Below are positions 29,546 to 41,741 of a DNA stretch of 64,000 nt, one piece after another; position 1 is the stretch's first letter, and the number at the start of each line of letters is the position of its first letter. Under the pieces are notes generated by a model. It did not search any database, was not told the origin of the DNA, and saw nothing but the letters and a program-made list of their open reading frames with translations. The position numbers and the translations under genes are program-made. The stretch is from Cytobacillus oceanisediminis (GTDB taxonomy: Bacteria; Bacillota; Bacilli; Bacillales; Cytobacillaceae), in NCBI RefSeq assembly GCF_022811925.1, contig NZ_CP065511.1:3899501-3963500 (forward strand), written 5' to 3'.

Positions 29546-30997
29546 TTATCCCTTATTGCTGCTGCTGCGGTTTTTAGTGCGTCTGTCCCGGCCGCCTTTA
29601 AAATCTCTTCTATCACGGCCGCCGCCTCTGGACCTGTCGTTGTATCTTCTCCCGCCGCGATCACCTTTAGGTTTTCTGACACGGATAGGTTCCACCGCAG
29701 TTAATTTAACCGGTGTTACATCAGGACCTTTAGTCAGCAATTTGATGGCTGCAGCAAGCAAGGTAACAGAATCTGTATCTTCAAGAAGACTTTCCGCCAC
29801 TCTCTTGAAGTCTGCATGTTCTTCTTTTTCAATAACTTCCATAAGTTTATTAATAGTCGCCTGCTGATTGCCTGCAACAACATCCTTAAAGGAAGGAACA
29901 GGCTTTTTCGCCATTTTGCTCTTTGTAACACTTTCAATTATTTTCAGGTGGTCAATTTCTCTTGGAGAAACGAACGTAATCGCAAGCCCCTTATTTCCGG
30001 CACGCCCAGTACGTCCAATCCGGTGAACGTAGCTTTCAGGATCCTGCGGGATATCGAAGTTATAAACATGGGAAACGCCTGAAATATCCAGACCTCGTGC
30101 AGCAACGTCAGTGGCTACCATTATATCGATTGTCTGCTCTTTAAATCGGCGGATAACCTGATCCCTTTTCGCCTGGGGAATATCACCATGAATCCCTTCA
30201 GCCGAATAGCCTCTCTTGATAAGACCTTCCACCACTTCATCTACACGCTTTTTAGTCCTTCCAAACACAATAGCCAGTTCAGGTGACTGAATATCCAACA
30301 GGTTGCAAAGCACATCAAATTTTTGTTTTTCATGCACTTCCATATAGTACTGCTCAATATTTTTAACAGTCATTTCTTTCGCTTTGACTTTAACCATTTC
30401 TGGTTCCTGCATGAATTTTTCAGCAAGAGACTGAATTCTTTTTGGCATTGTTGCAGAGAAAAGAAGGGTTTGGCGCTCACCTTTAATTTCACTTAAAATT
30501 CTCTCAATGTCCTCGATGAATCCCATATTAAGCATTTCATCCGCTTCATCCAGAACTACCATCTTGATGTTGCTTAAACGGATTGTTTTTCTTTCAATAT
30601 GATCAATTAACCTTCCCGGTGTAGCAGCAATAATATGCGGGTGCTTTTTAAGCGCACGGATTTGGCGGGTGATATCCTGACCACCGTAAACAGGAAGTGT
30701 CCGGACTCCTTTTACCTGTCCTATACGGTTTAATTCTTCTGCCACCTGTACAGCAAGCTCCCGTGTTGGCGCAAGGACAAGACCTTGAATTCCTTCGTTT
30801 AAATCAATCTGCTCTAACAGCGGCACACCGAAAGCAGTGGTTTTTCCAGTTCCAGTCTGCGCCTGGCCAATCATGTCCTTTCCCTTCATTCCGATGGGAA
30901 TCGCCTGTGCCTGAATTGGTGTTGGTTCCTCGAAGCCCATATTGGAAAGGGCTTTTACTATTTCATTACTTAAGCCAAAATCTGAAAAAGTTGTCAA
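29546..30997 (-). CDS. cshA: DEAD-box RNA helicase (CshA-type)
   Basis: ATP-dependent RNA helicase of 483 aa with all core motifs: the Q motif, [34 protein letters not shown] and HRIGRTGR. The C-terminal tail is RGG/arginine-rich ([23 protein letters not shown]), like CshA proteins of the RNA degradosome. It works in cold adaptation and RNA turnover with the flanking cold-shock proteins. About 230 bases of leader precede it without a recognisable element. Confidence 0.92.
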   Translation of the reverse strand: MTTFSDFGLSNEIVKALSNMGFEEPTPIQAQAIPIGMKGKDMIGQAQTGTGKTTAFGVPLLEQIDLNEGIQGLVLAPTRELAVQVAEELNRIGQVKGVRTLPVYGGQDITRQIRALKKHPHIIAATPGRLIDHIERKTIRLSNIKMVVLDEADEMLNMGFIEDIERILSEIKGERQTLLFSATMPKRIQSLAEKFMQEPEMVKVKAKEMTVKNIEQYYMEVHEKQKFDVLCNLLDIQSPELAIVFGRTKKRVDEVVEGLIKRGYSAEGIHGDIPQAKRDQVIRRFKEQTIDIMVATDVAARGLDISGVSHVYNFDIPQDPESYVHRIGRTGRAGNKGLAITFVSPREIDHLKIIESVTKSKMAKKPVPSFKDVVAGNQQATINKLMEVIEKEEHADFKRVAESLLEDTDSVTLLAAAIKLLTKGPDVTPVKLTAVEPIRVRKPKGDRGGRRYNDRSRGGGRDRRDFKGGRDRRTKNRSSSNKG

Positions 30998-31249
30998 AAT
31001 ATATGTTCCTCCTTGAATTGCATATCTTATTAGGTACTGAAAGATTGTTTTTGTATAAAGACATGGACACTTTACTAGGCTTTCCAGTTTGTATCTCTTT
31101 TTTACATTTCCGTTTGCACATTTTTTAAACTTTTTGTAAGTGAAGTATTTTAATTGGGTGAAATGAAAAATACATATTCCTTAAAGCAGTTATTGCAGAA
31201 GATCTGTTTTGAGGAATGCTGAAGGCTACAAAGTGGATAAGCAAAACAT

Positions 31250-31290
31250 AAAAAGGTGATGCATGATTAGACATGCATCACCTCATTTTA
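31250..31290 (-). terminator. terminator of the cspB-like gene
   Basis: AGGTGATGCATG pairs with CATGCATCACCT (12 bp), then TTTTTATG on the minus strand. Confidence 0.85.
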
Positions 31291-31297
31291 AGCAAAA

Positions 31298-31498
31298 TTA
31301 TGCTTTTGTTACGTTAGCAGCTTGAGGTCCACGGTTACCTTCAACGATTTCGAAAGTTACGTCTTGACCTTCTTCTAGAGTTTTGAAACCTTCAGTTTGA
31401 ATAGCGGAGAAGTGTACGAATACGTCTTGACCTTCTGAAGATTCGATGAATCCGAAACCTTTTTCTGCATTAAACCATTTAACTTTACCTGTGTTCAT
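31298..31498 (-). CDS. cspB: cold-shock protein (CspB-like)
   Basis: A 66-residue OB-fold cold-shock protein with RNP1 KGFGFIES and RNP2 DVFVHFSAI. It is about 80 percent identical by eye to the one at 29195. GGGAGG precedes the ATG. It has its own terminator and sits 300 bases upstream of cshA on the same strand. Confidence 0.9.
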   Translation of the reverse strand: MNTGKVKWFNAEKGFGFIESSEGQDVFVHFSAIQTEGFKTLEEGQDVTFEIVEGNRGPQAANVTKA

Positions 31499-31551
31499 TT
31501 GTGTTGCCTCCCAATAAATTGTTTTTCACTATAATGTACCATATAAACTTA

Positions 31552-31622
31552 AACATAAAAAAGTCGCAGCTGCCAGAAATGAGGATGAACGATCGCCTAC
31601 ATTTCTTTGCAGCTACGACTAC
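31552..31622 (-). terminator. long terminator hairpin of folD
   Basis: AGTCGTAGCTGC...GCAGCTGCGACT forms a long imperfect stem of more than 18 bp, then T6 on the minus strand. Confidence 0.75.
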
Positions 31623-31711
31623 TTATCCAAAAAGTATATAACGAACTTTACAGCGTTAACCTAATAATAAACGACACCCAGTTATAAGTCAATCCTTTTA
31701 AAGATCAATTT

Positions 31712-32590
31712 TTATTTAGGGATAAATGGACTATTTATGCTTTCCCTGTATTTCAGCGATTTTTCCGCAGCATGAACAGTATGTTTCAAAAGCATGGAGA
31801 TCGTAACAGGTCCAACTCCTCCAGGTACGGGTGTAATGGCAAACGCCTTTTCAAGACAGCTGTCATACTCTGCATCCCCAATATTTCCTTCATTATATCC
31901 GGCATCAAGGACAATAGCTCCTTCTTTAATCCATTCACCCTTGATGAAGTTAGGTTTTCCTACAGCTGCTACTACAATATCAGCTTGCTTTACAATTTGG
32001 GGCAGGTTTTGGGTATATGAATGGCACGTAGTGACTGTTGCGTTTCGATTCAGTAAAAGGGCAGAGACCGGCTTGCCCAGGATTGGGCTTCTGCCTACGA
32101 CTACTGCATGCATACCTTCAGCATTCAATTTATAAAAATCCATAATTTCCAAAATAGCTGCAGGTGTACAAGACGGATATTCACCAAATCCGAATGCAGT
32201 CTGTCCATATCCAAGGCTTGTAACACCGTCTACGTCTTTTTCAATAGCAATTGCTTCAAAAGCTTTTCGTTCATCTATTTGTCCAGGTACGGGATGCTGG
32301 AGAAGGATTCCATGTACAGAAGGATCATCGTTTAATTCTGCAATCTTTTCTAATAGTTCTTGTGTTGTTGTATCCTTTGACATATGAATACGTTTTGATA
32401 AAATGCCAAGTTTTTCACAGGCATTTCCCTTCATCCTTACATACGTTTCAGAGGAAGGGTCATCTCCCACCAAAATAGTGGCTAAGCAAGGGACGACATC
32501 CTTCCCCTTCAATTCTTCAATTCGATTCTTTAATTGGTCTTTCACATGTTTTGCCACAATAATTCCATCAAGAATGATCTTTTTTTCCAT
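31712..32590 (-). CDS. folD: bifunctional methylene-THF dehydrogenase/cyclohydrolase
   Basis: Cytosolic folate enzyme of 292 aa that interconverts 5,10-methylene- and 10-formyl-THF. Catalytic Tyr50/Lys54 are in YVRMK. The nucleotide-binding GRSPILGKPVS and C-terminal PVPGGVGPVTISMLL are typical. It is divergent: LLQHPVP replaces the usual LLQLPLP, and DGVTSLGYGQTAFGF replaces DGFHPINVG. The ATG at 32590 follows AGGAGG. A ZTP riboswitch and terminator precede it. Confidence 0.9.
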   Translation of the reverse strand: MEKKIILDGIIVAKHVKDQLKNRIEELKGKDVVPCLATILVGDDPSSETYVRMKGNACEKLGILSKRIHMSKDTTTQELLEKIAELNDDPSVHGILLQHPVPGQIDERKAFEAIAIEKDVDGVTSLGYGQTAFGFGEYPSCTPAAILEIMDFYKLNAEGMHAVVVGRSPILGKPVSALLLNRNATVTTCHSYTQNLPQIVKQADIVVAAVGKPNFIKGEWIKEGAIVLDAGYNEGNIGDAEYDSCLEKAFAITPVPGGVGPVTISMLLKHTVHAAEKSLKYRESINSPFIPK

Positions 32591-32651
32591 GCATATTCCT
32601 CCTGATAGGAAAAGCACCTATTCGGCTGACGGGCTTTTCCATTTTGTTATG

Positions 32652-32680
32652 AAAAAAGAGACAAGGGTATCCCTTATCTC
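32652..32680 (-). terminator. ZTP riboswitch expression-platform terminator
   Basis: GAGATAAGGG pairs with CCCTTGTCTC around 3 bases, then T6 on the minus strand. It abuts the aptamer 3' end. Confidence 0.85.
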
Positions 32681-32752
32681 TGCCCAGACGACCGGCTATA
32701 CATAGACGCAGCTCCCCAGCGGTTCATTCCGCATTGTCGTCAGTCACTGCGA
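32681..32752 (-). promoter_or_regulatory. ZTP (pfl) riboswitch upstream of folD
   Basis: The minus strand contains GTGACTGACGACAA, ACCGCTGGGGAGC and, after a linker, GCCGGTCGTCTGGGCA. These are the conserved halves of the pfl/ZTP aptamer. ZTP accumulates when 10-formyl-THF is low, and binding should prevent the adjacent terminator and turn folD on. Confidence 0.88.
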
Positions 32753-32847
32753 TTTTGATAAGCTATTCTAATGTATACATCATACCACAAAAACACAAAT
32801 GATTAAACTGAAACTTATTAAATCGTTCGTGTTTTTTTGCAAAATAA

Positions 32848-33045
32848 ATAAAAAAGGACAGCAAACACTGTCCTTATAAGTGATATATTTGAGTTAATTA
32901 ATTATTACCTAAAACAATGAAAGCCCTGCCTCTCTTCCATCCTTGCGGCTCCTAGACCGCGCCAGTGGGAATCAGGTTGGTCGGAATCCTTTCCGACTCT
33001 TAGATGCTCTCTGAGATTTTAATATTAAATGGTAAGAAACTTACT
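32848..33045 (-). ncRNA. candidate structured RNA of unknown class
   Basis: A noncoding block between the folD leader and the next gene ends at a canonical terminator (GGACAG/CTGTCC 32856-32873 plus T6, minus strand). It contains the GC-rich local stems GTCGGAA/TTCCGAC (about 32980-32998) and GCGG/CCGC (about 32945-32960) in an AT-rich setting. No credible reading frame is present. I compared it by memory with 6S, SRP, RNase P, tmRNA and common riboswitches and found no match. Confidence 0.5.
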
Positions 33046-33202
33046 GAAGTAAAAATACGGAGAAGTGTCTGGTTTATAGAAGATGATTAAGAAGAAAATT
33101 CAGCTTTAAGCTGTCCACACAAATTATTCTTAATTACAAACACATGCTTACTCTTTCAAAATCCTAAAGAGCATGAAACATAATAAAAAGCCGCAGTTTC
33201 AC

Positions 33203-33227
33203 AAAAAAGAAGGTTCGGCTGCCGAAC
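33203..33227 (-). terminator. terminator of the 162-aa gene
   Basis: GTTCGG/CCGAAC with a 3-base loop, followed by CTTCTTTTTT on the minus strand. Confidence 0.7.
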
Positions 33228-33331
33228 ATTCCAAGTGAATTAACGACTTCAACAATATACCTCAAATACTTCAATCACTATGTTACCTTATTTGCGGTAA
33301 TGTGTCAAGAAAATAACTTGTCACCCGTTTA

Positions 33332-33820
33332 TTAGCCTTCTCCCTTATACTCAGTTACATCAAAATAATCGGTTGTGTCTTTATAGTCATTAAAACCAAT
33401 ATCCAGATCATGAAAATAACGATGCAGTTTAATTAGAACATCCTTTTCCTTAGTGCCCGACTGCACAGTTTCTGCCAGACTTGTTATTGTGCCCAGGTCA
33501 GTCTGCAGATCCTCATTCTCCGCTGATATTTTTTTTAGCGAGTTTACGATTAATTCAGCCTGCTCTCTTTGTTTAGTCCAGCTGACTTTACGGTCTCTCC
33601 CCCATCCAAGTGTTTCATTATAAAAAGTATGATTGGAGGCAATGAAGTCTCCTAAATCATCGTACATTAAACCCTGTTCGGATGTCTCCGCATTTGCCGA
33701 GGTTTTTTGCACCTTAGATTCACCCTTATTTAAAAAGACAAGTACACTATATGCTACGGCAATGGCTATGACCATTCCGAGAATTGAAAGAGCCCTGTTT
33801 AATTTTTTGTTTTTTAGCAA
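33332..33820 (-). CDS. membrane-anchored protein of unknown function (162 aa)
   Basis: A single N-terminal transmembrane helix (SILGMVIAIAVAYSVLVFL) follows a basic start, so the rest probably faces outside. The exposed part is acidic and helical. The best start is a TTG at 33820, 8 bases after TGGAGG; the ATG at 33835 has no site and itself supplies part of that sequence. I do not recognise the family. Confidence 0.6.
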   Translation of the reverse strand: MLKNKKLNRALSILGMVIAIAVAYSVLVFLNKGESKVQKTSANAETSEQGLMYDDLGDFIASNHTFYNETLGWGRDRKVSWTKQREQAELIVNSLKKISAENEDLQTDLGTITSLAETVQSGTKEKDVLIKLHRYFHDLDIGFNDYKDTTDYFDVTEYKGEG

Positions 33821-33965
33821 TTTGGAAGCCTCCATTTGATTTGATTAATGAATGCTGAAACTTAATGGATTTGTTGCCATTTCCTAAAGAAACTTTCCCT
33901 GACTTCAAATGTTTTCCATGTTAATACATTCTATGCAAACTTCCCATTCCCCTTCAACGCCAAAT

Positions 33966-33998
33966 AAAAAAAGCTTTTAACACTATGTGTCAAAAGCT
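33966..33998 (-). terminator. terminator of the nucleoside hydrolase gene
   Basis: AGCTTTTGACAC pairs with GTGTTAAAAGCT, then T7 on the minus strand. Confidence 0.85.
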
Positions 33999-34956
33999 AT
34001 TTCTGAACTTTCTGAGTGAGGAAAACTTCCATAAAATCAATGACAAAACGTTCCAGGTCAAGCTCCATCGCTATATTATCAAGTGTTTCCGGCGGATCAT
34101 CTTCGGGCAATGGCCTGAAGTCAGCTATGCTTTTTCCCTTTGCCTTTCCAAACTGTTCAATTCTCACTCTTCGTTTTACATACTTGGTAAGATCGGGATT
34201 TGTGAGAACACTTAATACAACAACATCATGAAGAGGTGCCCCCTTAATTCCCGGGACAAGCTTTTGATAAGCTTCATAATAATAATCATAAGCAGGTTTG
34301 ATTAGATCTTTAAAAGGTGATTGGGTATTATTTGCAATAAAATTAATCGTTTCAGGCCGGATAATCGCTTTATTTGTTACATTTAGAGGAAATATATAAA
34401 TGTTTTTTGCTTTTTCAAGCACTGAATCCGCTGCAATGGGGTCAGCGAAAAAATTCGCCTCTGCCTCTGGCGTTACATTTCCCGGAACTAGAAACGCACC
34501 GCCCATTAAATAAAATGCATTTACATCTTTATATGCATCCTTTCCATACAGAATGAGCGGCAATGCCAAATCTGTCTGTCTCCCTACTCCAACGATCACA
34601 AGGTCATTTTTGTATTCATTTACAATTTCAATAATTTTATCTATATCGTATACCTTAATATTGCTGTTGAAGTCCTCCGGAGGCTGAATGGGCCCAAGGC
34701 CTTCCTCCCCGTGAATTTCGGGATAAAAAACAGCGGTCTCTCCGGATAATGGCCCGCTCGCCCCCGCAATAATGGGAATGTCCTCTCTGCCTGCAAGCTT
34801 CAGTAAATAAGCAGTATTATTAATGGATTCTTCTTTTGTTATGTTGCCATAAGCACTGACTACACCTACTAGATTAATCTCGGGATGCTGAAGGGCATAC
34901 ATTAGGGCAAGTGAATCATCAACCCCCGAGTCAACAAACATGAGTACATTGTACAT
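33997..34956 (-). CDS. inosine-uridine preferring nucleoside hydrolase family protein
   Basis: IunH-fold hydrolase of 319 aa that splits ribonucleosides into base and ribose. The calcium-binding Asp cluster appears as DSGVDDSLAL (9-18), slightly altered from the usual DTDxGxDDA. The C-terminal HDVVVLSVLTNPDL supplies another metal ligand. The substrate range is not predictable, and the altered first motif suggests divergence. It is a single gene with its own terminator. Confidence 0.85.
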   Translation of the reverse strand: MYNVLMFVDSGVDDSLALMYALQHPEINLVGVVSAYGNITKEESINNTAYLLKLAGREDIPIIAGASGPLSGETAVFYPEIHGEEGLGPIQPPEDFNSNIKVYDIDKIIEIVNEYKNDLVIVGVGRQTDLALPLILYGKDAYKDVNAFYLMGGAFLVPGNVTPEAEANFFADPIAADSVLEKAKNIYIFPLNVTNKAIIRPETINFIANNTQSPFKDLIKPAYDYYYEAYQKLVPGIKGAPLHDVVVLSVLTNPDLTKYVKRRVRIEQFGKAKGKSIADFRPLPEDDPPETLDNIAMELDLERFVIDFMEVFLTQKVQK

Positions 34957-35035
34957 AAGCCACCTCCGCTAGCTATTTAGTCTATAGTATGCCTAAGGTA
35001 TGTCCCTTTTGTTTATGAAAATACGCCTTAAAAAA

Positions 35036-35060
35036 GAAAACTCCCCAATTGGAGAGTTTT
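35036..35060 (-). terminator. terminator of glpD
   Basis: AAAACTCTCC/GGGGAGTTTT around 4 bases, then CTTTTTT on the minus strand. Confidence 0.85.
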
Positions 35061-36723
35061 AATTCTGATCAGCTGGCTTTACCGCAAAGCTGAGTTCCTG
35101 GTTCAGCTGGTTTTCAAAATTACTTTCTGCAGCTGTATCCCATTTAAATGCATCAGCCATATATGAAATTACTTGCTTTTGATAATTTCTTACCGTTTCA
35201 ATATCAAAAAGAAGCGCTCCTGTTCTGCGGTTAAAAAAGTCAACAGGGGTGGCAGCCATTTCATGTTCAATTGCATATTTCAGCTTTGCCCATAATATAA
35301 TCGGCAGGCCATAATTCTCAGCTTCACTCCTTTTCGTTTCAATCATATTAAAGATGATACCAACGTTAGAACCATACATTTTAACTAGGTGTTTTGACTG
35401 TTCAGCTGATAAACCAATACTTCTTCCTTTTTCAGTCTGGAACCCGATAAATTCCTGGAATTTGGATGATCCTCCTACATTTCCTCCTGAAATGGGCAAT
35501 GTTTTTGTAATACTCCCGCTAAATGTTTTATTTGATTCCTGTTTGAATTTTTCAGCAAGTATATCAACAATGGTTTCGGCCATTTTCCGGTACCCGGTCA
35601 GTTTCCCGCCTGCAATTGTCAGTAAACCAGTATCCGACTCCCAGATTTCATCTTTGCGTGATATTTCGGAAGGATCTTTTCCTTCTTCCCAAATAAGCGG
35701 ACGAACACCAGCCCAGCTGGATTCAATATCATTCTCCGCTATTTTCACAGAAGGAAACATAAAGTTAATGGCGTTAATGATGTATGTTCTGTCACTTGCA
35801 GTCATCTTTGGATTTACAGGATTAGAATTATAGAATGTATCTGTTGTTCCCACATAGGTCTTACCGTCTCTCGGAATGGCAAATACCATCCTTTTGTCAG
35901 GCGTATCAAAGTACACAGCCTGTTTTAACGGAAACTTGGATTGGTCTATTACCAAATGAACCCCTTTAGTCAAACGCAGGGTCTTTCCTTTTTTTGATCC
36001 GTCTTTCTCGCGGATGGAATCAACCCAGGGACCTGCTGCGTTGATGACTTTTTTTGCTCTAACTTCATGAACCTTGCCTGTTAGCTGATCTGAAGCTGCA
36101 GCTCCGCATACTTTTCCTTGTTCATCATATAAAAGTTTTTCGACCTTCAAATAGTTAACAGGCATAGCGCCTTTTTCTGCCGCAGCTTTCATTACCTCTA
36201 TTGTAAGACGGGCATCATCTGTGCGATATTCCACATAATAACCGCCGCCTTTAAGTCCATCTTTTTTTACAAGCGGCTCTTTTGATAGTGTTTCCTGGAC
36301 ATTGAGCATACTTCTGCGTTCAGACTTTCTGACGCCTGCAAGAAAGTCGTAAACTCTAAGGCCGATAGAAGTTGAGAATTTTCCAAACGTCCCTCCTTTA
36401 TGCATTGGAAGCAGCATCCACTCCGGTGTAGTCACATGTGGTCCATTTTCATATACGATTGCACGCTCCTTGCCGACTTCCGCTACCATTTTAACTTCAA
36501 ATTGTTTAAGATATCTCAATCCGCCGTGAACCAGTTTTGTTGAACGGCTGGATGTTCCAGCTGCAAAATCCTGCATCTCGACGAGTGCTGTTTTCATTCC
36601 CCGTGTTGCCGCATCCAGAGCAATTCCCGCTCCAGTTATGCCGCCGCCAATAATCAGAATATCAAATTCTTCCGTTGTCAGTGTTGCTATCATTTCAGTA
36701 CGATTTAAATTAGAAAATGTCAT
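35059..36723 (-). CDS. glpD: aerobic glycerol-3-phosphate dehydrogenase
   Basis: Membrane-associated flavoenzyme of 554 aa that oxidises glycerol 3-phosphate to dihydroxyacetone phosphate. The N-terminal FAD-binding [22 protein letters not shown] is followed by the [16 protein letters not shown] substrate motif. The length equals B. subtilis GlpD. ATG 36723 follows AAGGAGG; the frame extension to 36798 crosses the leader terminator. Transcription depends on GlpP antitermination at that terminator. Confidence 0.95.
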   Translation of the reverse strand: MTFSNLNRTEMIATLTTEEFDILIIGGGITGAGIALDAATRGMKTALVEMQDFAAGTSSRSTKLVHGGLRYLKQFEVKMVAEVGKERAIVYENGPHVTTPEWMLLPMHKGGTFGKFSTSIGLRVYDFLAGVRKSERRSMLNVQETLSKEPLVKKDGLKGGGYYVEYRTDDARLTIEVMKAAAEKGAMPVNYLKVEKLLYDEQGKVCGAAASDQLTGKVHEVRAKKVINAAGPWVDSIREKDGSKKGKTLRLTKGVHLVIDQSKFPLKQAVYFDTPDKRMVFAIPRDGKTYVGTTDTFYNSNPVNPKMTASDRTYIINAINFMFPSVKIAENDIESSWAGVRPLIWEEGKDPSEISRKDEIWESDTGLLTIAGGKLTGYRKMAETIVDILAEKFKQESNKTFSGSITKTLPISGGNVGGSSKFQEFIGFQTEKGRSIGLSAEQSKHLVKMYGSNVGIIFNMIETKRSEAENYGLPIILWAKLKYAIEHEMAATPVDFFNRRTGALLFDIETVRNYQKQVISYMADAFKWDTAAESNFENQLNQELSFAVKPADQN

Positions 36724-36783
36724 TGCTGTCTCCTCCTTGTCGAAAAGGCCAGTAGTTGTAACTACCCTTTTTAAGCAGGGAAT

Positions 36784-36848
36784 AAAAAAAGACCACAAAA
36801 TACATCATCGATTAGCCGATAATGATTTTGTGGTCTCTCCGCATCTCC
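36784..36848 (-). promoter_or_regulatory. GlpP-responsive leader terminator before glpD
   Basis: GACCACAAAAT pairs with ATTTTGTGGTC over a 23-base inner loop, followed by T7 on the minus strand. Just 5' of it is GGAGATGCGGAGA, a motif echoed in the glpF leader (GGAGATTAGGAGA). GlpP with glycerol 3-phosphate prevents termination at such sites in B. subtilis. Confidence 0.8.
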
Positions 36849-36916
36849 TGCCGAACTATTAACTTAAGCTTACTATAACATAAAAGATATGATTTGTGTA
36901 TAAAACTTGCTTCTGA

Positions 36917-39267
<2,351 letters not shown>

Positions 39268-39302
39268 CTGAAAATCCCCTTTCCCTTTTGGCTGATCGGA
39301 AA

Positions 39303-39372
39303 CAAAAAAGGAGATTCACGACAGATTAAGCCATTAATGGCTAAACTGTGTGAATCTCCTAATCTCCGACAC
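39303..39372 (-). promoter_or_regulatory. GlpP-responsive leader terminator before glpF
   Basis: GGAGATTCAC pairs with GTGAATCTCC, with an inner AGCCATTAATGGCT stem, then T6 on the minus strand. The 5' flank repeats GGAGATTAGGAGA, as in the glpD leader. Confidence 0.8.
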
Positions 39373-39394
39373 ATAAATTAACTTGTTAAAACCG

Positions 39395-39423
39395 AGTATA
39401 CAAGTCTATGAAAACGTTGTCAA
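39395..39423 (-). promoter_or_regulatory. glpFK promoter with cre site
   Basis: TTGACA (39418-39423), 17 bp, TATACT (39395-39400) on the minus strand. TGAAAACGTTGTCA (39409-39422) fits the CcpA cre consensus and overlaps the -35. Glucose repression is expected. Confidence 0.8.
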
Positions 39424-39440
39424 ACATTTCTTGAACATTT

Positions 39441-39986
39441 TCATGAAAACCTTTCCCATAATTCTATTTTCGAAGTGGTAATAGCAGATGCTCCTGCATC
39501 AAGCGCATTCTTCACTTCTTCTTCTGATCGGATGAGCCCTCCAGCAAATATGGGGGTATTCAAACGTTCTTTTACTTCTTTTATCATCCATGGCATGGCT
39601 CCCGGCAAAACTTCTATGTAGTCCGGCCTGGTTTTCTCGATTAATTTATAACTTTTTTCAAGCGCGTGGGAATCGATGAGGAAAATCCTCTGGACAGCGA
39701 TCACTCCTTTTTGCTTTGCTTTTAGGATGACGCTGGATTTCGTAGAGATTAACCCGTAAGGCTTAAATTCCTGGCAAATATATTCTGCGGCATAGTCATC
39801 GCTTTTTAAGCCATGAATCAGATCAACATGATAAATCATTTTCTTGTTATGTGCTTTTGCCATCTGCGAAACATTCTTCAGCTGTGAAATGTGCATATCG
39901 AGAAATACACCAATATCATAGGGGCTTTTCAGGAACTTTTCAAATTCTTTCATGTTTGAAGATGCCGGCAAAATTTTTTGATTCAT
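39441..39986 (-). CDS. glpP: glycerol uptake operon antiterminator GlpP
   Basis: RNA-binding antiterminator of 181 aa, TIM-barrel-like, activated by glycerol 3-phosphate. The segments YHVDLIHGLKSDDYAAEY, GLISTKSSVI, VLPGAMPWMI and FAGGLIRSEEEV match B. subtilis GlpP. ATG 39986 follows CAGGAG by 8 bases. It acts on the leader hairpins before glpF and glpD in this window. Confidence 0.93.
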   Translation of the reverse strand: MNQKILPASSNMKEFEKFLKSPYDIGVFLDMHISQLKNVSQMAKAHNKKMIYHVDLIHGLKSDDYAAEYICQEFKPYGLISTKSSVILKAKQKGVIAVQRIFLIDSHALEKSYKLIEKTRPDYIEVLPGAMPWMIKEVKERLNTPIFAGGLIRSEEEVKNALDAGASAITTSKIELWERFS

Positions 39987-40051
39987 TGTTTCCACTCCTG
40001 TATTTGTTATTTCCCTATGTTATAAAGAATGTGCGCATTTCTCAATACCCA

Positions 40052-40711
40052 TTATACATTTTTGCGGTACTCATAATAGCGGAATCCAATTATCATTATT
40101 GTCAGCCAGGCACCTCCGGCTGCAAAACCAGCCATTACATCACTAGGAAAATGAACGCCTAAATAGATGCGGCTTAATCCAATCATGATGATAAAGCAGC
40201 CTAGCATCAGTGTCCATGCAGTCTTCCATCGTTTTCTTTTTGCCAAATGGATGATCATATAGGCCAGCGAGCCATAAAAAATAAAAGATCCCATTGAATG
40301 CCCACTCGGAAAACTGAATCCCTGCTCCTCGATCAGAGGTCTGATATCCGGTCGTTCTCTTTTGAAAATCCATTTCAGCAGCAAGTTAAAAAGTGCTCCG
40401 AGACCAGATGAAAGAACCATGAACCATGCAAGTGAAGTCTTTTTAAACAAAAACAAAAGTACGGCCGCCAAAAGTACAGAAAAAGCCAGCCATTTTACCG
40501 ACCCCAAAAAAGTAATCACACTCATATACTCTGTGAGCCGGGGAGAAATAAATGCCTGTACATACTGAATGGCAGCTTCATCGAATCGAATTAGCTCATT
40601 TTCCTTCAATTCGTCCACTAATTCAATAAAAAGCAGCAAAAACCCGCCAAAAATCGCAGCTGCCAGCGCTAAGTAGATGCTATTTTTTAATGTTATATTC
40701 TTCCTGTTCAT
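40052..40711 (-). CDS. PAP2-family membrane phosphatase
   Basis: Integral membrane phosphatase of 219 aa with about six helices. The three PAP2 signature blocks are KWIFKRERP (about 108-116), PSGHS (about 134-138) and SRIYLGVHFPSDV (about 180-192). It dephosphorylates lipid phosphates such as phosphatidic or undecaprenyl phosphates. The exact substrate is not predictable. AAAGGAT precedes the start. Confidence 0.88.
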   Translation of the reverse strand: MNRKNITLKNSIYLALAAAIFGGFLLLFIELVDELKENELIRFDEAAIQYVQAFISPRLTEYMSVITFLGSVKWLAFSVLLAAVLLFLFKKTSLAWFMVLSSGLGALFNLLLKWIFKRERPDIRPLIEEQGFSFPSGHSMGSFIFYGSLAYMIIHLAKRKRWKTAWTLMLGCFIIMIGLSRIYLGVHFPSDVMAGFAAGGAWLTIMIIGFRYYEYRKNV

Positions 40712-40845
40712 TTATACAAATCCTTTTTATTTATAGGATTACCACTAACTTTGGTAAACGGAACATTTTTTGAAGTTTTATTCTAAAATACTTTATGGCG
40801 ATTTTCTTCAGCTTTTCTTTAAAAAATGAATAGCTTCCAATTAAT

Positions 40846-40882
40846 AAAAAACCGAGTTTGCACCAGCAAAGTCGGTTTTATT
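40846..40882 (-). terminator. terminator of ku
   Basis: AAAACCGACTTTG pairs with CAAACTCGGTTTT, then TTATT on the minus strand. Confidence 0.75.
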
Positions 40883-40886
40883 TCTA

Positions 40887-41741
40887 TTAAGCCTGCTTTT
40901 TTGCTTTTGTTTTTGCAGGAGCACGTTTCTTTTTAGCTGCCGGTTTTTTCTTTGTTTCTGCATCAGCAGGCTTAGTTTTATCAATGGATGCCTGCAGGGC
41001 AGCCATAAGGTCGGTTACATTGGCTGCAGGTTCTTTTTCAACAGGTGTGACTATATCTTTGCCAGTCCGTTTTGCTTCAATAAGCTCCAAAAGAGCTGTC
41101 CGGTAGTCATCATTATATTTCTCGGGCTTAAATTCAGTGGTTAGTTGATCAATCAGCATGATGGCAGTATCAATTTCCTTATCAGTCACTTTGTCTTCTG
41201 CAGGCACATTTGGCACATCAGCAGCCTTTCGCACTTCATCGGGGTAATGAATCGTCTCCATAACAAGCGTGTTTTCATATACCCGGACCACAGCAAGCTG
41301 TTCTTTGGATCGAATTATGATTTTTGCCAAACCTACCTTTTCTGAGGTCTCCAGCGCTTTTCTCAGAAGGGAATAGGCTTTCCCTCCTCCGTCCCCTGGA
41401 GACATAAAATACGTGCGATTATAATATATCGGATCAATCTCCTGTATTTTTACAAAGTCCATAATCTCGACAGCTTTATCCTCATTTTCCTGTTTAAGCT
41501 TTTCTAAATCCTCATCCTCTAAAACGACAAACTTTCCTTTTGTGTATTCATAAGCTTTTACAATATCTTCGTTTTTAATTTCTACTTCACAAACAGGGCA
41601 TGTCTTCTCATATTTAATTGGTGAATGACATTCTTTATGAAGATTCCTCAGCTTTATATCCTTATCTTCTGTAGCCGAGTGCAGCTTAATTGGTATATTC
41701 ACCAGCCCAAAACTGATGCTCCCTTTCCACATTGTATGCAT
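40887..41741 (-). CDS. ku: non-homologous end joining protein Ku
   Basis: Bacterial Ku of 284 aa. The chain MHTMWKGSISFGLVNIPIKL starts the Ku core that encircles DNA ends. A zinc-hook-like CxxC (TCPVCE, with an upstream Cys/His) lies near residues 40-55. The Lys/Ala-rich tail (AAKKKRAPAKTKAKKQA) is the extension that binds DNA and LigD. The start at 41741 follows GGGAG by 7 bases. It is divergent from ligD across 144 bp. In bacilli this pair repairs breaks in spores and stationary cells. Confidence 0.93.
   Translation of the reverse strand: MHTMWKGSISFGLVNIPIKLHSATEDKDIKLRNLHKECHSPIKYEKTCPVCEVEIKNEDIVKAYEYTKGKFVVLEDEDLEKLKQENEDKAVEIMDFVKIQEIDPIYYNRTYFMSPGDGGGKAYSLLRKALETSEKVGLAKIIIRSKEQLAVVRVYENTLVMETIHYPDEVRKAADVPNVPAEDKVTDKEIDTAIMLIDQLTTEFKPEKYNDDYRTALLELIEAKRTGKDIVTPVEKEPAANVTDLMAALQASIDKTKPADAETKKKPAAKKKRAPAKTKAKKQA

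Noticed and set aside
32848..33045. 6S RNA, SRP RNA or a SAM/TPP riboswitch
   Set aside because: The conserved sequence blocks and closing stems of these families are missing on both strands.
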